Notes under the pieces: generated by a model
Database searches by the model: none
What the model saw: the letters and a program-made list of their open reading frames with translations, nothing else
Told to the model about the DNA's origin: nothing
Assembly: GCF_000001735.4 (NCBI RefSeq)
Contig: NC_003075.7
Coordinates: 7,999,001 to 8,063,000, forward strand
Length of the DNA stretch: 64,000 bases
From: Arabidopsis thaliana
Lineage: Eukaryota; Streptophyta; Magnoliopsida; Brassicales; Brassicaceae
Reading direction: 5' to 3'
Made by a program: the position numbers and the translations under genes
Shown here: positions 44,160 to 57,676 of the stretch, piece after piece
Position numbering within the stretch: the first letter of the stretch is position 1
Layout: each line of letters begins with the position of its first letter

Positions 44160-44400
44160 TAACCTTTAACCTTCTTTATAATCAGGATATGTAGCAATGC
44201 TCCTCCATTAGCTCTAACTCACCAAAGACAAACTTTGTGCAGCCAGTTCCACGTAAAAAGTGGGGTTTGTTTGTATTATTACCTGATGATATATAATCGG
44301 TTGCTGCTTATTTAACAGAGGATGCATGGGCCTCCTAGTTTCCGAACCTGATGATGTTCGGTTTCAAGAGCTGAAATTGAATTGTAACAGAATGATCAAT
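44160..44400 (-). pseudogene. Second old WEX relic
   Basis: Matches the relic at 36075-36330 (AACCTTTAACCTTC, GATATGTAGCAATGCT, CAGCCAGTTCCACGTAAAAA). It extends into a WEX exon 5-like part (GGTTGCTGCTTATTTAACAG, TTCGGTTTCAAGAGCTG). It is strongly degenerate. Confidence 0.6.
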
Positions 44401-44549
44401 ATAGTTAGACCAGTTGTCACTATTGTTCTGTAGACTCACTATCGGCCACATATATACAAAGGACTAGATTCTAAGCATCACTATAAAAAAACCAATAAAC
44501 TTTCAGAGGGTTTCTAATAAACTAAAAGATTTCACCATAACAGTGGCGG

Positions 44550-44665
44550 CTGGTGCCACAGCTCACACGCCTGTCTTCATCAACTCAGGTTCCAGTTTCA
44601 TTCTCACACGGCATTTCAATCTCTAGAACGAGGGAACACATGCAACAAAAGCCTCAAAGATTAAC
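44550..44665. pseudogene. Fragment of the NIPA 3' end
   Basis: Plus-strand CCTGTCTTCATCAACTCAGG, followed by TTCCAGT, matches the reverse complement of NIPA exon 8 (coding TPVFINSGSS, near 3165-3195). CAAAAGCCTCAAAGA matches the NIPA 3' flank near 3060. About 100 bases remain, reading in the same direction as the RLP50 gene that follows. Confidence 0.65.
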
Positions 44666-44860
44666 CTCCACCACACGGCAAGAGAACTGCGATGAATAGT
44701 CAAAGGAATATTCGATTTTCTGTGGAAGCGATTAGTCTTTACAGAAGAATTTTCAAGTCAAGCTTTAATTTATTTCGAAAATATGGAGACAATCCAATGA
44801 TCAATTCGTTTCACAGAAAATAAATAAAAACCAATCACAGAAAAAACATTCTACAGCAAG
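44666..44860 (+). promoter_or_regulatory. RLP50 proximal promoter
   Basis: It contains ATTAACCTCCACCACACGGC near 44661, ATTTTCTGTGGAAGC at 44715-44729 and AGTCAA at 44756-44761, followed by AGCTTTAATT. The layout equals that of RLP49, 105 bases before the start codon. Confidence 0.55.
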
Positions 44861-47536
44861 ATGATAACAATAATATGGAGCTTGTGTTTAATCTTCTGCC
44901 TTTCAAACTCAATACTTGTTATTGCTAAAGACTTGTGTCTTCCAGACCAGAGGGATGCTCTTTTGGAGTTCAAGAACGAGTTCTCTATCCCAAGCCCCGA
45001 TTCTGATTTGATGCTGATTCTTCAGACGACAGCGAAGTGGAGGAACAACACTGATTGCTGTTCTTGGGGTGGTATCTCTTGTGATCCTAAGACGGGAGTG
45101 GTGGTTGAGTTAGACCTCGGAAACAGTGATCTCAATGGCCGTCTGAGATCTAATAGCAGCCTGTTTAGACTACAACATCTTCAGAGCCTAGATCTTTCCT
45201 ACAATGATCTTTCGTGTACCCTACCAGATTCCAGCGGCAACTTCAAATATTTGAGAGTTTTGAACCTCCTTGGTTGCAATCTCTTTGGAGAGATTCCTAC
45301 ATCACTTAGAAGTCTTTCTTACCTCACTGATCTTGATCTTTCTTATAATGATGATCTCACCGGTGAGATACTGGATTCGATGGGCAATCTCAAACATTTG
45401 AGGGTTTTGAGTCTTACTAGTTGCAAATTCACCGGAAAGATTCCTTCTTCACTCGGAAATCTTACTTATCTCACTGATCTTGATCTTTCTTGGAATTATT
45501 TCACCGGTGAGTTACCAGATTCGATGGGCAATCTCAAATCTTTGAGGGTTTTGAATCTTCATCGTTGCAATTTCTTTGGAAAGATTCCTACTTCACTCGG
45601 AAGTCTTTCTAATCTCACTGATCTTGATATTTCTAAAAATGAGTTCACCAGTGAAGGACCAGATTCGATGAGCAGCCTAAACCGACTAACAGATTTTCAA
45701 CTTATGCTACTCAACTTGAGCTCACTCACCAATGTCGACCTTAGTTCTAACCAGTTCAAAGCTATGCTCCCATCTAACATGAGTAGCCTTTCCAAACTGG
45801 AGGCTTTTGATATTAGTGGAAATTCATTTTCTGGAACCATCCCCTCTTCTCTCTTCATGCTCCCTTCGTTGATTAAACTTGACCTGGGAACAAACGACTT
45901 CAGCGGTCCACTTAAGATTGGGAATATCTCTTCACCATCTAACCTTCAAGAATTATACATTGGAGAAAACAATATCAATGGGCCAATTCCAAGATCTATA
46001 TTGAAACTAGTCGGGCTTTCGGCTCTTAGCCTCTCTTTCTGGGACACAGGAGGCATTGTTGATTTCAGCATCTTCTTGCAGCTCAAGTCTCTTAGGTCAC
46101 TTGATCTTTCAGGGATTAATTTGAATATCAGTTCATCGCACCATCTTCCCTCACATATGATGCACTTGATTTTATCATCCTGCAATATTTCTCAGTTTCC
46201 TAAGTTTCTGGAAAACCAAACCAGTTTGTATCATTTAGACATCTCTGCCAATCAAATTGAAGGCCAAGTACCAGAATGGTTATGGAGACTACCAACGTTG
46301 AGGTATGTAAACATTGCTCAGAATGCCTTCAGTGGAGAACTAACTATGTTACCAAATCCTATCTATAGCTTTATAGCCTCTGATAATAAGTTTTCAGGAG
46401 AGATTCCTAGAGCAGTATGCGAAATTGGGACACTTGTTTTGTCCAACAACAACTTCAGCGGTTCTATTCCCCCGTGTTTTGAGATTTCCAATAAAACTCT
46501 TTCGATCTTGCATCTTCGAAATAACAGTCTCTCTGGTGTTATTCCAGAGGAATCTCTGCATGGTTACTTGAGATCACTAGATGTTGGTAGCAACCGGTTA
46601 TCAGGACAATTTCCCAAGTCACTGATCAACTGCAGTTATCTCCAGTTTCTGAACGTGGAAGAGAACCGAATCAATGACACATTTCCATCCTGGTTGAAAT
46701 CATTGCCCAATCTACAGCTGCTTGTCCTTCGTTCTAACGAGTTCCATGGGCCAATATTTTCTCCTGGAGATTCTTTAAGTTTCTCCAAACTACGATTTTT
46801 TGACATTTCAGAAAATCGCTTCAGTGGAGTCTTGCCATCAGATTACTTTGTTGGTTGGAGTGTAATGTCATCGTTTGTAGACATTATTGATAATACGCCT
46901 GGATTTACGGTTGTAGGAGATGACCAAGAATCCTTTCATAAATCTGTGGTTCTGACGATCAAAGGATTGAATATGGAACTGGTAGGGAGTGGTTTCGAAA
47001 TCTACAAGACCATCGATGTCTCCGGAAACAGACTTGAAGGAGATATTCCAGAATCCATCGGTATACTCAAGGAACTGATTGTGCTCAACATGTCAAACAA
47101 CGCATTCACAGGCCATATTCCACCATCTCTATCAAACTTGAGCAATCTCCAATCATTGGATCTATCTCAAAACAGATTATCCGGCAGTATCCCAGGAGAG
47201 CTCGGGGAACTCACATTTCTAGCGCGGATGAACTTCTCTTACAACATGCTTGAAGGTCCAATACCACAAGGCACTCAGATTCAAAGCCAGAACAGTTCTT
47301 CTTTCGCAGAGAATCCCGGGCTTTGCGGTGCTCCTCTCCAAAAAAAATGCGGTGGAGAAGAAGAAGAAGATAAAGAAAAGGAAGAGAAAGATAAAGGATT
47401 AAGCTGGGTAGCAGCTGCAATAGGCTATGTACCTGGTTTGTTTTGTGGACTTGCCATCGGCCACATTCTCACTTCATATAAACGTGACTGGTTCATGAGA
47501 ATCTTTTCCTGCTTTTCTTCTCCGCTGAAAAAATGA
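44861..47536 (+). CDS. RLP50: Receptor-like protein RLP50, intact
   Basis: Intron-free, 891 aa, the longest RLP here and equal to the length I recall for RLP50 (AT4G13920). Signal peptide ([16 protein letters not shown]), LRR cap [12 protein letters not shown], a full LRR array with two extra N-terminal units compared with RLP47 ([39 protein letters not shown]), island near [15 protein letters not shown], further LRRs, cap [15 protein letters not shown], a Glu/Lys-rich stretch, membrane helix [16 protein letters not shown] and tail [19 protein letters not shown]. Predicted plasma-membrane co-receptor without kinase. It sits between the two halves of a WEX copy. The promoter box and W-box core are shared with RLP48 and RLP49. 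The best candidate for a working receptor in the cluster. Confidence 0.92.
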   Translation: MITIIWSLCLIFCLSNSILVIAKDLCLPDQRDALLEFKNEFSIPSPDSDLMLILQTTAKWRNNTDCCSWGGISCDPKTGVVVELDLGNSDLNGRLRSNSSLFRLQHLQSLDLSYNDLSCTLPDSSGNFKYLRVLNLLGCNLFGEIPTSLRSLSYLTDLDLSYNDDLTGEILDSMGNLKHLRVLSLTSCKFTGKIPSSLGNLTYLTDLDLSWNYFTGELPDSMGNLKSLRVLNLHRCNFFGKIPTSLGSLSNLTDLDISKNEFTSEGPDSMSSLNRLTDFQLMLLNLSSLTNVDLSSNQFKAMLPSNMSSLSKLEAFDISGNSFSGTIPSSLFMLPSLIKLDLGTNDFSGPLKIGNISSPSNLQELYIGENNINGPIPRSILKLVGLSALSLSFWDTGGIVDFSIFLQLKSLRSLDLSGINLNISSSHHLPSHMMHLILSSCNISQFPKFLENQTSLYHLDISANQIEGQVPEWLWRLPTLRYVNIAQNAFSGELTMLPNPIYSFIASDNKFSGEIPRAVCEIGTLVLSNNNFSGSIPPCFEISNKTLSILHLRNNSLSGVIPEESLHGYLRSLDVGSNRLSGQFPKSLINCSYLQFLNVEENRINDTFPSWLKSLPNLQLLVLRSNEFHGPIFSPGDSLSFSKLRFFDISENRFSGVLPSDYFVGWSVMSSFVDIIDNTPGFTVVGDDQESFHKSVVLTIKGLNMELVGSGFEIYKTIDVSGNRLEGDIPESIGILKELIVLNMSNNAFTGHIPPSLSNLSNLQSLDLSQNRLSGSIPGELGELTFLARMNFSYNMLEGPIPQGTQIQSQNSSSFAENPGLCGAPLQKKCGGEEEEDKEKEEKDKGLSWVAAAIGYVPGLFCGLAIGHILTSYKRDWFMRIFSCFSSPLKK

Positions 47537-47635
47537 TCAATAATAAGTGTCTTCTCTTTTATAGTATTGTTTGGGTCTCTCATCTTGAGAATCTGTCTTT
47601 CTGTTGAGTTACTTTTATCTATTGTGTCGCTGAAC
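47537..47635. other. RLP50 3' flank
   Basis: It begins ATCAATAATAAGTGTCT and ends CTATTGTGTCGCTGAA, shared with the flank after 42320, then joins WEX exon 3 sequence. Confidence 0.5.
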
Positions 47636-48660
47636 AACTGCAACTTTCCCCGGGAGAACACCTGAACATCCCAAATTTTCACGAATTATCATTTAGATCA
47701 CACTGGAACTTCTCTAAAGGATAATGCATATGAAAAGCTGCAGCAATGAGATTCGAGACTATACAAAACTGGACAAGTGAGACATCTAAACTTTCTTCCG
47801 ACCATTTACAAAGGAGACAACAAGCATATTAAGCTCTTCCGTATCTAAAGACAACATATCCATAGAGATGAAAAAAAATCACACCATCAGATGAATTTGA
47901 TTGCACATTGCATACTTAAAGACCGCAATCGAAATAGATGAAACTTGCAAACAGACCGAGATAAGACCCTAATAGCATGAACTGAGAGGTGCTTTCAAAG
48001 TAAGACATTGATGTTAAACATAATACCTTTTTAAAAAACTTGGTCTTCACTCAATATCATCTCTATTGGTATCAAGAACCTTAAGAAGCTGCATTTCTCA
48101 CTTATCAACCTCACTAGCTAGATTTAGCTGCAACAAACAAGTCAATAACCAACGGATAGATTGCTTAGCTACAGAATCATATTTGCACACAAGTGGAGAA
48201 CGTTAACATCATCATTGTAGTGACAAAAACCTTAATAAATGGATTGGGGTATGAACAATTGAGAAAATAACAACTTTGGAAATCGAATCAGATGGGGAAA
48301 AAGTTGATAAAACAAATGAATTGAGATCACCAAGAACCCAGAAATTTCTAAGCGATAAGAAATTCGAAAATAATAGCTAAAGATCTCTAGGGAGACTGAT
48401 GAATCCACTTTTCCATCTTTACCTCGACAATCGGTTATAAGCTGCAGAAGAAGTGATGTAATGATGCATCTGGCGAGGGAAATTGGGGATTTCAATTGGA
48501 TGTTCGTGTTCATGGCCGGAGCTCGTATCACGTACGGTCGGAGTAGCGTAACAAGAAGAATGGGAGAGATAGGAAGCTTCGCTGGCGTCGATAGCGAGAA
48601 GCTCTTCCTCTGTATAAATCTTCGTCGTCGTCGTCCCAACTTACGATATTTCTTTCTTTA
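47636..48660 (-). pseudogene. WEX 5' copy (exons 3 to 1)
   Basis: Starts with the 5' end of exon 3 (AACTTTCCCCGGGAGAACAC), followed by intron 2, an exon 2 relic near 48030-48130 (AACTTGGTCTTCACTCAATA, with a 40-base loss) and an exon 1 relic near 48422-48660, which keeps GTCGATAGCGAGAAGCTCTT (coding for the IDAIE region). The first ATG region is eroded. The piece complements the WEX 3' copy at 42.9-43.8 kb. Homology to the WEX promoter continues to about 48760. Confidence 0.75.
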
Positions 48661-49012
48661 CTTTTCGTAAAACTTTCTTTTTTTTTTGCATTTACAAGAA
48701 TTCCTTAGTTGAGTACAAATAATTCAATCTATGAAACTAAAACCCATACAAACACACCGTATTTAATTGAAACAGTGGAAAGAAAAACTCGCTGATATTA
48801 TTAGAAAAAAGCCAACAAAAATACAACAATTTCAATAAGAAACCAAAAGAAAAAGAAAAAAAACATTCAAGAAGAAATAGCTGAAAAGAAAACCCTTTTT
48901 TTTTACTGTTTGCATCTTCATCTCTTCGCCTTTAAGGCGATCCTACAAAAGCATATTTTATATATATGGTAGATAATAATAGAAGATTACTCTTGCATAT
49001 AGAGAAAGATCT
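48661..49012. other. Spacer and SHM4 3' untranslated region
   Basis: Holds the WEX-promoter-like end near 48715-48760 and the SHM4 3' end (AGAAGATTACTCTTGCATA near 48982, which is similar before SHM5). No other feature. Confidence 0.5.
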
Positions 49013-51021
49013 CTAATCCTTGTACTTCATCTCAGACATGAGGAATCCAGGCATCTCATAAGACGCCGAGAACTTCTCGACATCAGCCTTGAGCTGATCG
49101 AGATCTTTGTTGTTCACCAAACCCTTGTTGAAGTCCTTCAACAACTTACCGTATGTCTTTTGGATGTCCAACGTCAGTGTCACTGCACGGCTCAGGAATT
49201 CTCCTATCTGCTCAAAGTCCTTCTCCACCAATCCTCTCGATGTCATCGCGGGTGCACCTACACAAACACATATATATTTATATGTTAGCAAGATCCCACA
49301 AATGAGATTCAATGGCCATTGTCAAGAACATTTCAGAATTTCCCTCTTACCGATTCTTACACCTCCAGGAGCAAGAGCACTACTGTCTCCAAATACTGCG
49401 TTCTTGTTCAATGTAATGCTGCACAGATCGCAGAGCTTCTCAACCTTGTTTCCTGACAGAAGAATATATAAACATCAGGACTAGTTCCAGAAACCATAGG
49501 GTCGCAAAAGTGGGTTTTTTTCTCTGAGATATAATTCACTCACCGGTCAATCCAAGAGGGCGAAGATCCCAGAGAACAAGGTGGTTCTCAGTTCCATTGG
49601 TCACAATCTGGTAACCCTTGCTCATTAGGTAGTTTCCAAGGGCAACAGCATTGGCTTTCACTTGTTTTGCGTAGACCTTGAACCCAGGAGTATTAGCCTG
49701 CTTCAACGCAACAGCTAGAGCACCAATCTGGTGATTGTGAGGACCACCTTGAAGCGCAGGGAATACAGCAAAGTTGATTTTGTCCTCAAAATCATAGACT
49801 GCACCCTCGGGTTGACCCTTCTTTGGTGGTTTTGGACCCTTCCTGTAGAAAATCATACCAGCCCTTGGACCCCTCAAACTCTTGTGGGTTGTGGTTGTCA
49901 CAACGTCACAGTACTCAAATGGGTTTGCAGCTTCCTGTAAATATGATTAAAACTCAATCAGTTCTGTCGGTGAATGCAAAAAAAAAAAAAAAAAACTCAA
50001 TCTTGGCAAGTAACATTAGAGTAATCCCCAAACTTCATCAGGCTAATAGGTTGGTTTTAGTTACTGAAAAGAATTGAATCTCATCCTGTGTTCACTTAAA
50101 CATTCTTATAGGAGTTAAACTATAAACTAGGAGACTAAAATGAGACGGCACAAGTAAAATCAAACGACTTTAACAATGTGATATGATTCGTTCTTGGGAA
50201 GAAGAACATTTGATAACCCTGAAAACACTAGACTTGACACAATGAATGCAGATCTTCGTTCTAAACAATTCATAATGCTAAAACAAAACCAGATCTACAT
50301 GAAACACAATATCAATACAAATGAGAATAGGCTTATAATATACCTGAGCAGCAACGAGACCACTGATGTGAGCCATGTCACAAAGCAAAAGAGCTCCAAC
50401 CTTATCAGCAATAGCTCTAAATCTAGCGTAATCCCAATCCCTAGGATACGCACTACCACCACAGATAAGCAACTTAGGCCTGAAATCCAACGCCTTCTCT
50501 TCAAGCTTATCGTAATCAATGTAACCAGTGGTGAAATTCACCTTATACGGAAGACTCTCAAAGTAGATCGAAGTCGCAGAGATCTTCTTACCACCAGATG
50601 TATAGTAACCATGAGTCAAATGACCACCTGAAGGCAAATCAAGCCCCATGATACGATCGTGAGGCTGAAGCAAAGCCGTGTAAGCAGCGAAATTTGCCGG
50701 AGATCCAGAATACGGCTGAACATTAACGCCCCACGCTGCTGGATCACAATGGAAAGCTTCGAGAGCTCTTGAACGGCAAAGATTCTCGATCTCATCGATG
50801 AATTCGTTACCTCCGTAATAACGATTACCAGGAATACCTTCGGAGTATTTGTTGGTTAAGGCACTTCCGAGAGCTTCGATGACGGCGAAGGAAGTGAAAT
50901 TCTCGGAAGCGATAAGTTCGATTCCTCGACATTGCCGACGTTTCTCCTTCTCGATTAGGTCGTGGATCTCTGGATCTACGGAGACGAGAGAGGTGTTACC
51001 CCATGAAGAGACTGGTTCCAT
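49013..51021 (-). CDS. SHM4: Cytosolic serine hydroxymethyltransferase 4
   Basis: Four exons, 50344-51021, 49544-49934, 49351-49452 and 49013-49257, give 471 aa. It makes glycine and 5,10-methylene-tetrahydrofolate from serine. Start [19 protein letters not shown], no targeting peptide, so cytosolic. Conserved sites: [11 protein letters not shown], the PLP lysine in [14 protein letters not shown] (Lys244) and [10 protein letters not shown]. All key SHMT signatures are intact, unlike in SHM5. The start region has a GA-rich leader on the sense strand. Intron 1 (49935-50343) is the one missing from SHM5. SHM4 is the main cytosolic SHMT in Arabidopsis by published work. Length matches AT4G13930. 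Confidence 0.94.
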
Positions 51022-54000
51022 CTTCTTTGTAGATTGTTGAATGGATCTGAGATCGGAGAAAGAGGGAGGGAGAGATCTGAGATCAGAGAGTGAGAAGTGG
51101 GAAGAGAGGCGGTTGGGTTTAAAAGAGGAGTAGAAAATGGGGTAAATTACGGATTTGTCCTCCTTTGCTAATTTTGGTGTTAGTTGGTTAGGTGTGTGTG
51201 GTAGGAGAACAAGCTTAGTGTGTTTTGACTATTTTACCCTCTTACCAATATTTGTTTCCCTTAATTAATTATGATTAGATGGATACTTAAGGCCCAATTG
51301 CATTTAAGGTTGTGTTGGGTAAATCTCTCTCTCGGATTATTTTTATTTTTTTGACATCAGAAATTGAATTTGTTGGTAGAAAATAAAAAGTAATTACAAA
51401 CAAAAATATAATCTATTGATTCCAAAAAAAAAAAAAAAACTGTATAAATCCCTATAAATCGGAGGAATTAAAATTGGAAAAAGGGCTTTGAGGGCCCATG
51501 ATCTTGATTCAGCCCAGTGTTTTAGATAGGAGTAATTACATTTTAATAAGAAACTCTATAGTTTTTCATAGTTTAACCTTTCAAAACTCAAATGGTCGTA
51601 CATCTGGTGTAAATAAGATGTATTATGTGTTAACAATGCAAAGGTAATTAAACCAACGTCAACATTGTCGACCACAAAATTTTCATCTATGTTGTGAAGA
51701 TTTCAACAATTTATCCGCTTCAATATTATGTGATTAACCCCTTAAATGTTAATAATGTATTTTTTAAAGCTTTTTCACAAAGGAAGTATTCACGATGAAT
51801 TTAAACATATGAATTTTGCGGATAAAAATAGTCTCTCACATATCTCCAAGCTAAATAAAACTTTATACGGTCTTAAACGAAACACTTGAAAACGGATAAC
51901 GCAAAATTAAAATTGTATTTTCATAGTAATCTGATTTTAAAGTTACTTGCGGATGAATCTTAGTTCATATTCATCAATCATCACTAAGAATCACGAAGTC
52001 ACCGTACCCTCTATATGACTATATCCTTGTTTATGTTTACGTTATAATTTTCAATGACAACTCATCATATGTGTAACCGTACCCTCTATAAGACTATATC
52101 CTTGTTTATGTTTATGTTATAATTTCAGTGACAACTCATCATATGTGTAACTACAGCATCACTTTGCCTCACTATTCATTATCCCAACATTATAAGAAAT
52201 TGGTGGTCTTTGCTTAGCATCCTGACTAGATCACTTAATCGATACCATATCCAAATTAACATCACATTATAGTTAGAGAACATATCCAACTCTTTCGCCC
52301 ATTTTGCTTATGTTGAAAATGCCAAATGAAATGTGTACAAATTGTTATTTTTCGATACTCTCAGTTTCTAATGAGAAAAAATAAGTTTGTTATTCCACTA
52401 AAGTCTTAGATATTCTCTGTCACAAATTTTATAATTTAGCATATGAAAAGAGCCATTAAACACACATTTTTATAAACAAGAAATAGTTGGTAGCCTCCCT
52501 TTGAAACCTTTTTTCGTGGACATACTAATTAACTAACTACACGATTGAGGAGTTGTTATGGTTAACAAATTTATTTATTATTATTGCATCGTGCCCTCGG
52601 TTGATCAAAGAATATTAAGTATTTAATATTTGCTAGAGAATGGCATGATCATGGGGTTTGGAGAGGAGAGTAGGTGGTTTTGTATGCATGTGAGTCGGTG
52701 AGGGTCAAAATCGTCTTTTCAATTTAAGATTTGATTATGTGGTCATTAAATAGTAACGTAGTGCCTAGTGGTATTGGCAGATCTGAGGTCAACATGTGAT
52801 GTGACGAAGATCTTCATTTTCTTCGTAAACACACAGAATACTGAAGTTAGAAAAATGTCTTTTTCAGGTAATATTTACTCAGTAAAGAAAAAAGGCTGGT
52901 AAAAGTAAACTTTTAAGTTTGAACGTTAAAGTCAATTTAATAGTGTTTATTTATTTATTCGACATGTAGAAAATTAAACGATCTACGTAAAATATGAATA
53001 CAAAAATATTAAATATTAGAATAAAGTGAGAGTATGTGTAAATCACGTTTTGGTGAATTTTTTCCATGTGGTAGAATAATAGAGGAGGACTTTTGTTGTA
53101 AAGTAAGCTTCACCAACCTCGATTTTTAGACCTGTATAATTGGAAACCCACCTACCTCCGCAAATACAACGAAAAGTATTGTCTTATAATACTTTCTTAA
53201 TTAAATAACAATTCTTTTGGAGTCATATCATATATATACTCCTATTGTGGTGTCGACATGGTGACATACTACATAATGAAACCGGTGAGATTATTCTTCT
53301 GCTAAACTTGTATGATGACCGGTGAGATTATTCCTAAAATATATTAAAACCTAGAATGAATTCTTTCTTTTATACGTCATGGTTTGCTTACAAAAAGAAA
53401 TGAAATACCAAATTTTCACGTTTTTCAAATAATTGTGTTGTCTTTTTCTGTTTTGAAAAATAGTTTTACCGGTATGTTATCACATTTAAAAATTTTAATA
53501 AATACTTCTCATATACTGAAAGAAGTAATATATTTTTATATCATATTTTATTATTTTCGATCGATTTCCAATAGAAACAATTTCGATAAAATTACATTTT
53601 TTTGTAAATAATATATAAATTTTTTGTAGATTACATTAATAGAACTGCTGAAAATGGTCTTTAAATCCTCTTCCTCTTCAACATTTTTCCAAATTTGACA
53701 TTTTGACTCCGAATCTCACTTATAAGTTGTAATAATAATGTTCATTAGTGCATTAGTTTCCTCCTTCGTTGCCCAACAAAAGAATAAGCTATCATTGACA
53801 GTTTTATGATATTCGGAGTTCCAAAATCATTTTTCGAAACTCGGCCTTTTAAGGCATTTGGATCAAAACTTCGGTGCATATACTAAAAACATATGGATAT
53901 ATCGGGTTGAGTCGCCTCGTAGAATTCCTCGAGAAGATATATATTTTGACTTGGTGCTGGCCATTTGTAAGAATAGCATAAGCCACCAGTCACCAAGATT

Positions 54001-55870
54001 ATTCATCGTAAATTGTAACAAACTCACCATTATTTGGAGAGCCCAAAGATACTACTCAATCTTCTTACCATAAACTTTTGTCACTGTCTTATAAGCTATA
54101 AGATTACTGGTCTACTTAACTCAGAAATATTTATGTCCTTTGTAGCCAAAAGCTACACTGAAATTGACACAACTCGAGTGTTGTCCTTTTCTGGTCGATT
54201 GAATAGAATCGAATGTCTTAATCCAGTACCCTCCAGCTTTTATTTCGTGTAATTTATTTTCCAAACCTACCACTACCAGTTTCATAACTCTCGAATAAAT
54301 TTATCAAATAGTCTTTTGAGTGCTCAAAGTCTTGGGATAATAAATGGTCAGTGCTATGTATCACCCGGATGTGAAACATTATGGGTGGAGATAGACTATT
54401 ATAAATTTATTGAAATATACGATTGTTACTCGTTTAATAGCAAAAGTAGTACAATGTATATAGTTTCTATCGAGAACAAGATCTATTTAAAATTCGAAAA
54501 GTACATTTAAAATTCATAAACATATAAAGATAGTAACATGTTAGATCTGCATAGTACCACCAAAACAAGAAAAAAGAAACGCACATCGCCACATAATTGC
54601 TATGATTCTCACTGTCGGCTGCTTTGAAATATTACGATTCTTTTGGTAAATCACACAACATAATATAATTACAATAAATATATATATACTAAAGTATAAT
54701 TAATATAATTAATACCACATTGTTTAATTCTGTTTTGATCTTTTAAGATCAGTCAGATCCACCGACGTTCCTACACGCGCAGGTCCAGATCCAAACAGCA
54801 CACACACACACACAATGCCACTAGTGTAAATGCTTGGTGGCTATTGCATTTGCACCTATTGATACTCTTTCTTCAAAAACAAGTTATTGTTTTTATTTTC
54901 AACCCAACTTTAATACGGATTCATACTGGGATTTAGGTGTTAAATCTGATAATTTAGGTTTGAATAAGTTGTATATTTGTTTCTTTGATTAAAAAAAGAA
55001 CCTATATATATACAAAAATAAATAAAAAGTTCTAGATTTCAATTTTCCGTATATAGCGGGTTGAATTGTCTATTTTAATATGAAAATTGACGGATCTTAT
55101 AAACAAAATGTTCTGAAATATGTAAAAGGATTTAGCCAAAGTTAACCAAAAAAAAAAAACAAACAGAAAAGTCACATTCACATGTCGTGGTAGATCTAAG
55201 GCATTAATTTAGAAATATGTCGTTACAATAAGCGGAGAACATGGGACGTTTCTCGTGGTCCAATCAGACGAACGAGATCTCATAAATTAAATGACTTCAG
55301 ACGAGGGAATTCATGGCAGAATGATAATGCAACTTAAGTGACTTTAGAGTGAAAATGATACGAGAACAATGCATAATCCATATGACCGTTGAGTGAGTGA
55401 TACCATTAGCGCGATACAAGCGGGACTATAAACTGATCTAGATTGTTTTTCTTGGGAAAAAATGTTACAAATTTTAAATATGTAGTTTGAATTGTTAAAC
55501 CAAGATTCAACAGAAATATACCGTAAATAAACAACAGTTGATAATAGTCATCGAAAAGATATCAACTGATTCTTCACTTGGGCTACTGTGACGGCCCGTT
55601 AGGGTTCTCAATATAAGTCAATAACTACGATCTACGATTCACTGAAACAAATAAAACACAGCCACGTGTCCACCCTCCCACATCACCGTCCGATCTAACC
55701 CACGACAAGCTTACAACACGGGTCATACCGCTCGTGCAGCGTGTTCCGTCATCCACGGGATTACAACTTCTACCAGATCCACCAAACCCTCAAAACAATC
55801 TGAACCGTTCATTTCATTTTGACCTCATCTATATATTCTCTGTCACTCCCTTTCTCTTCTCCTCGCACAC
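51022..55870. other. Large gene-poor region between SHM4 and SAHH1
   Basis: About 4.8 kb. The first 150 bases are the SHM4 leader and promoter (GGAGGGAGAGATCTGAGAT). It contains a 75-bp tandem duplication (52001-52149), a repeated ACCGGTGAGATTATTC at 53281 and 53318, and a CA run near 54800. Between 53640 and 54520 there are overlapping medium-length frames (starts MDQNFGAYTKNIW, MESPKILLNLLT) that could be remnants of an old gene, but no domain is recognisable. I support no gene here. Confidence 0.45.
52001..52149. repeat. Two-copy 75-bp tandem repeat
   Basis: Copy one, 52001-52075, and copy two, 52076-52149, both begin ACCGTACCCTCTATA and end CAACTCATCATATGTGTA. They differ at about three substitutions and two single-base gaps, so the duplication is fairly young. 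Confidence 0.88.
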
Positions 55871-55930
55871 ACTTCTCTCTCTCTCTCTCTCTGCCTCCTT
55901 TCGGATTCAAATCTCAGATCTAGCTCAACC
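55829..55930 (+). promoter_or_regulatory. SAHH1 core promoter and CT-rich leader
   Basis: TCTATATATTC near 55828-55838 is the likely TATA box, about 100 bases before the start codon. A (CT)n run near 55872-55892 lies in the leader. The start context ACCATGGCG fits strong plant initiation. Confidence 0.7.

Positions 55931-57676
<1,746 letters not shown>

Noticed and set aside
49980-50000. Long A run as possible retroposon tail
   Set aside because: It lies inside SHM4 intron 1 with no upstream element and no target duplication; a simple homopolymer.
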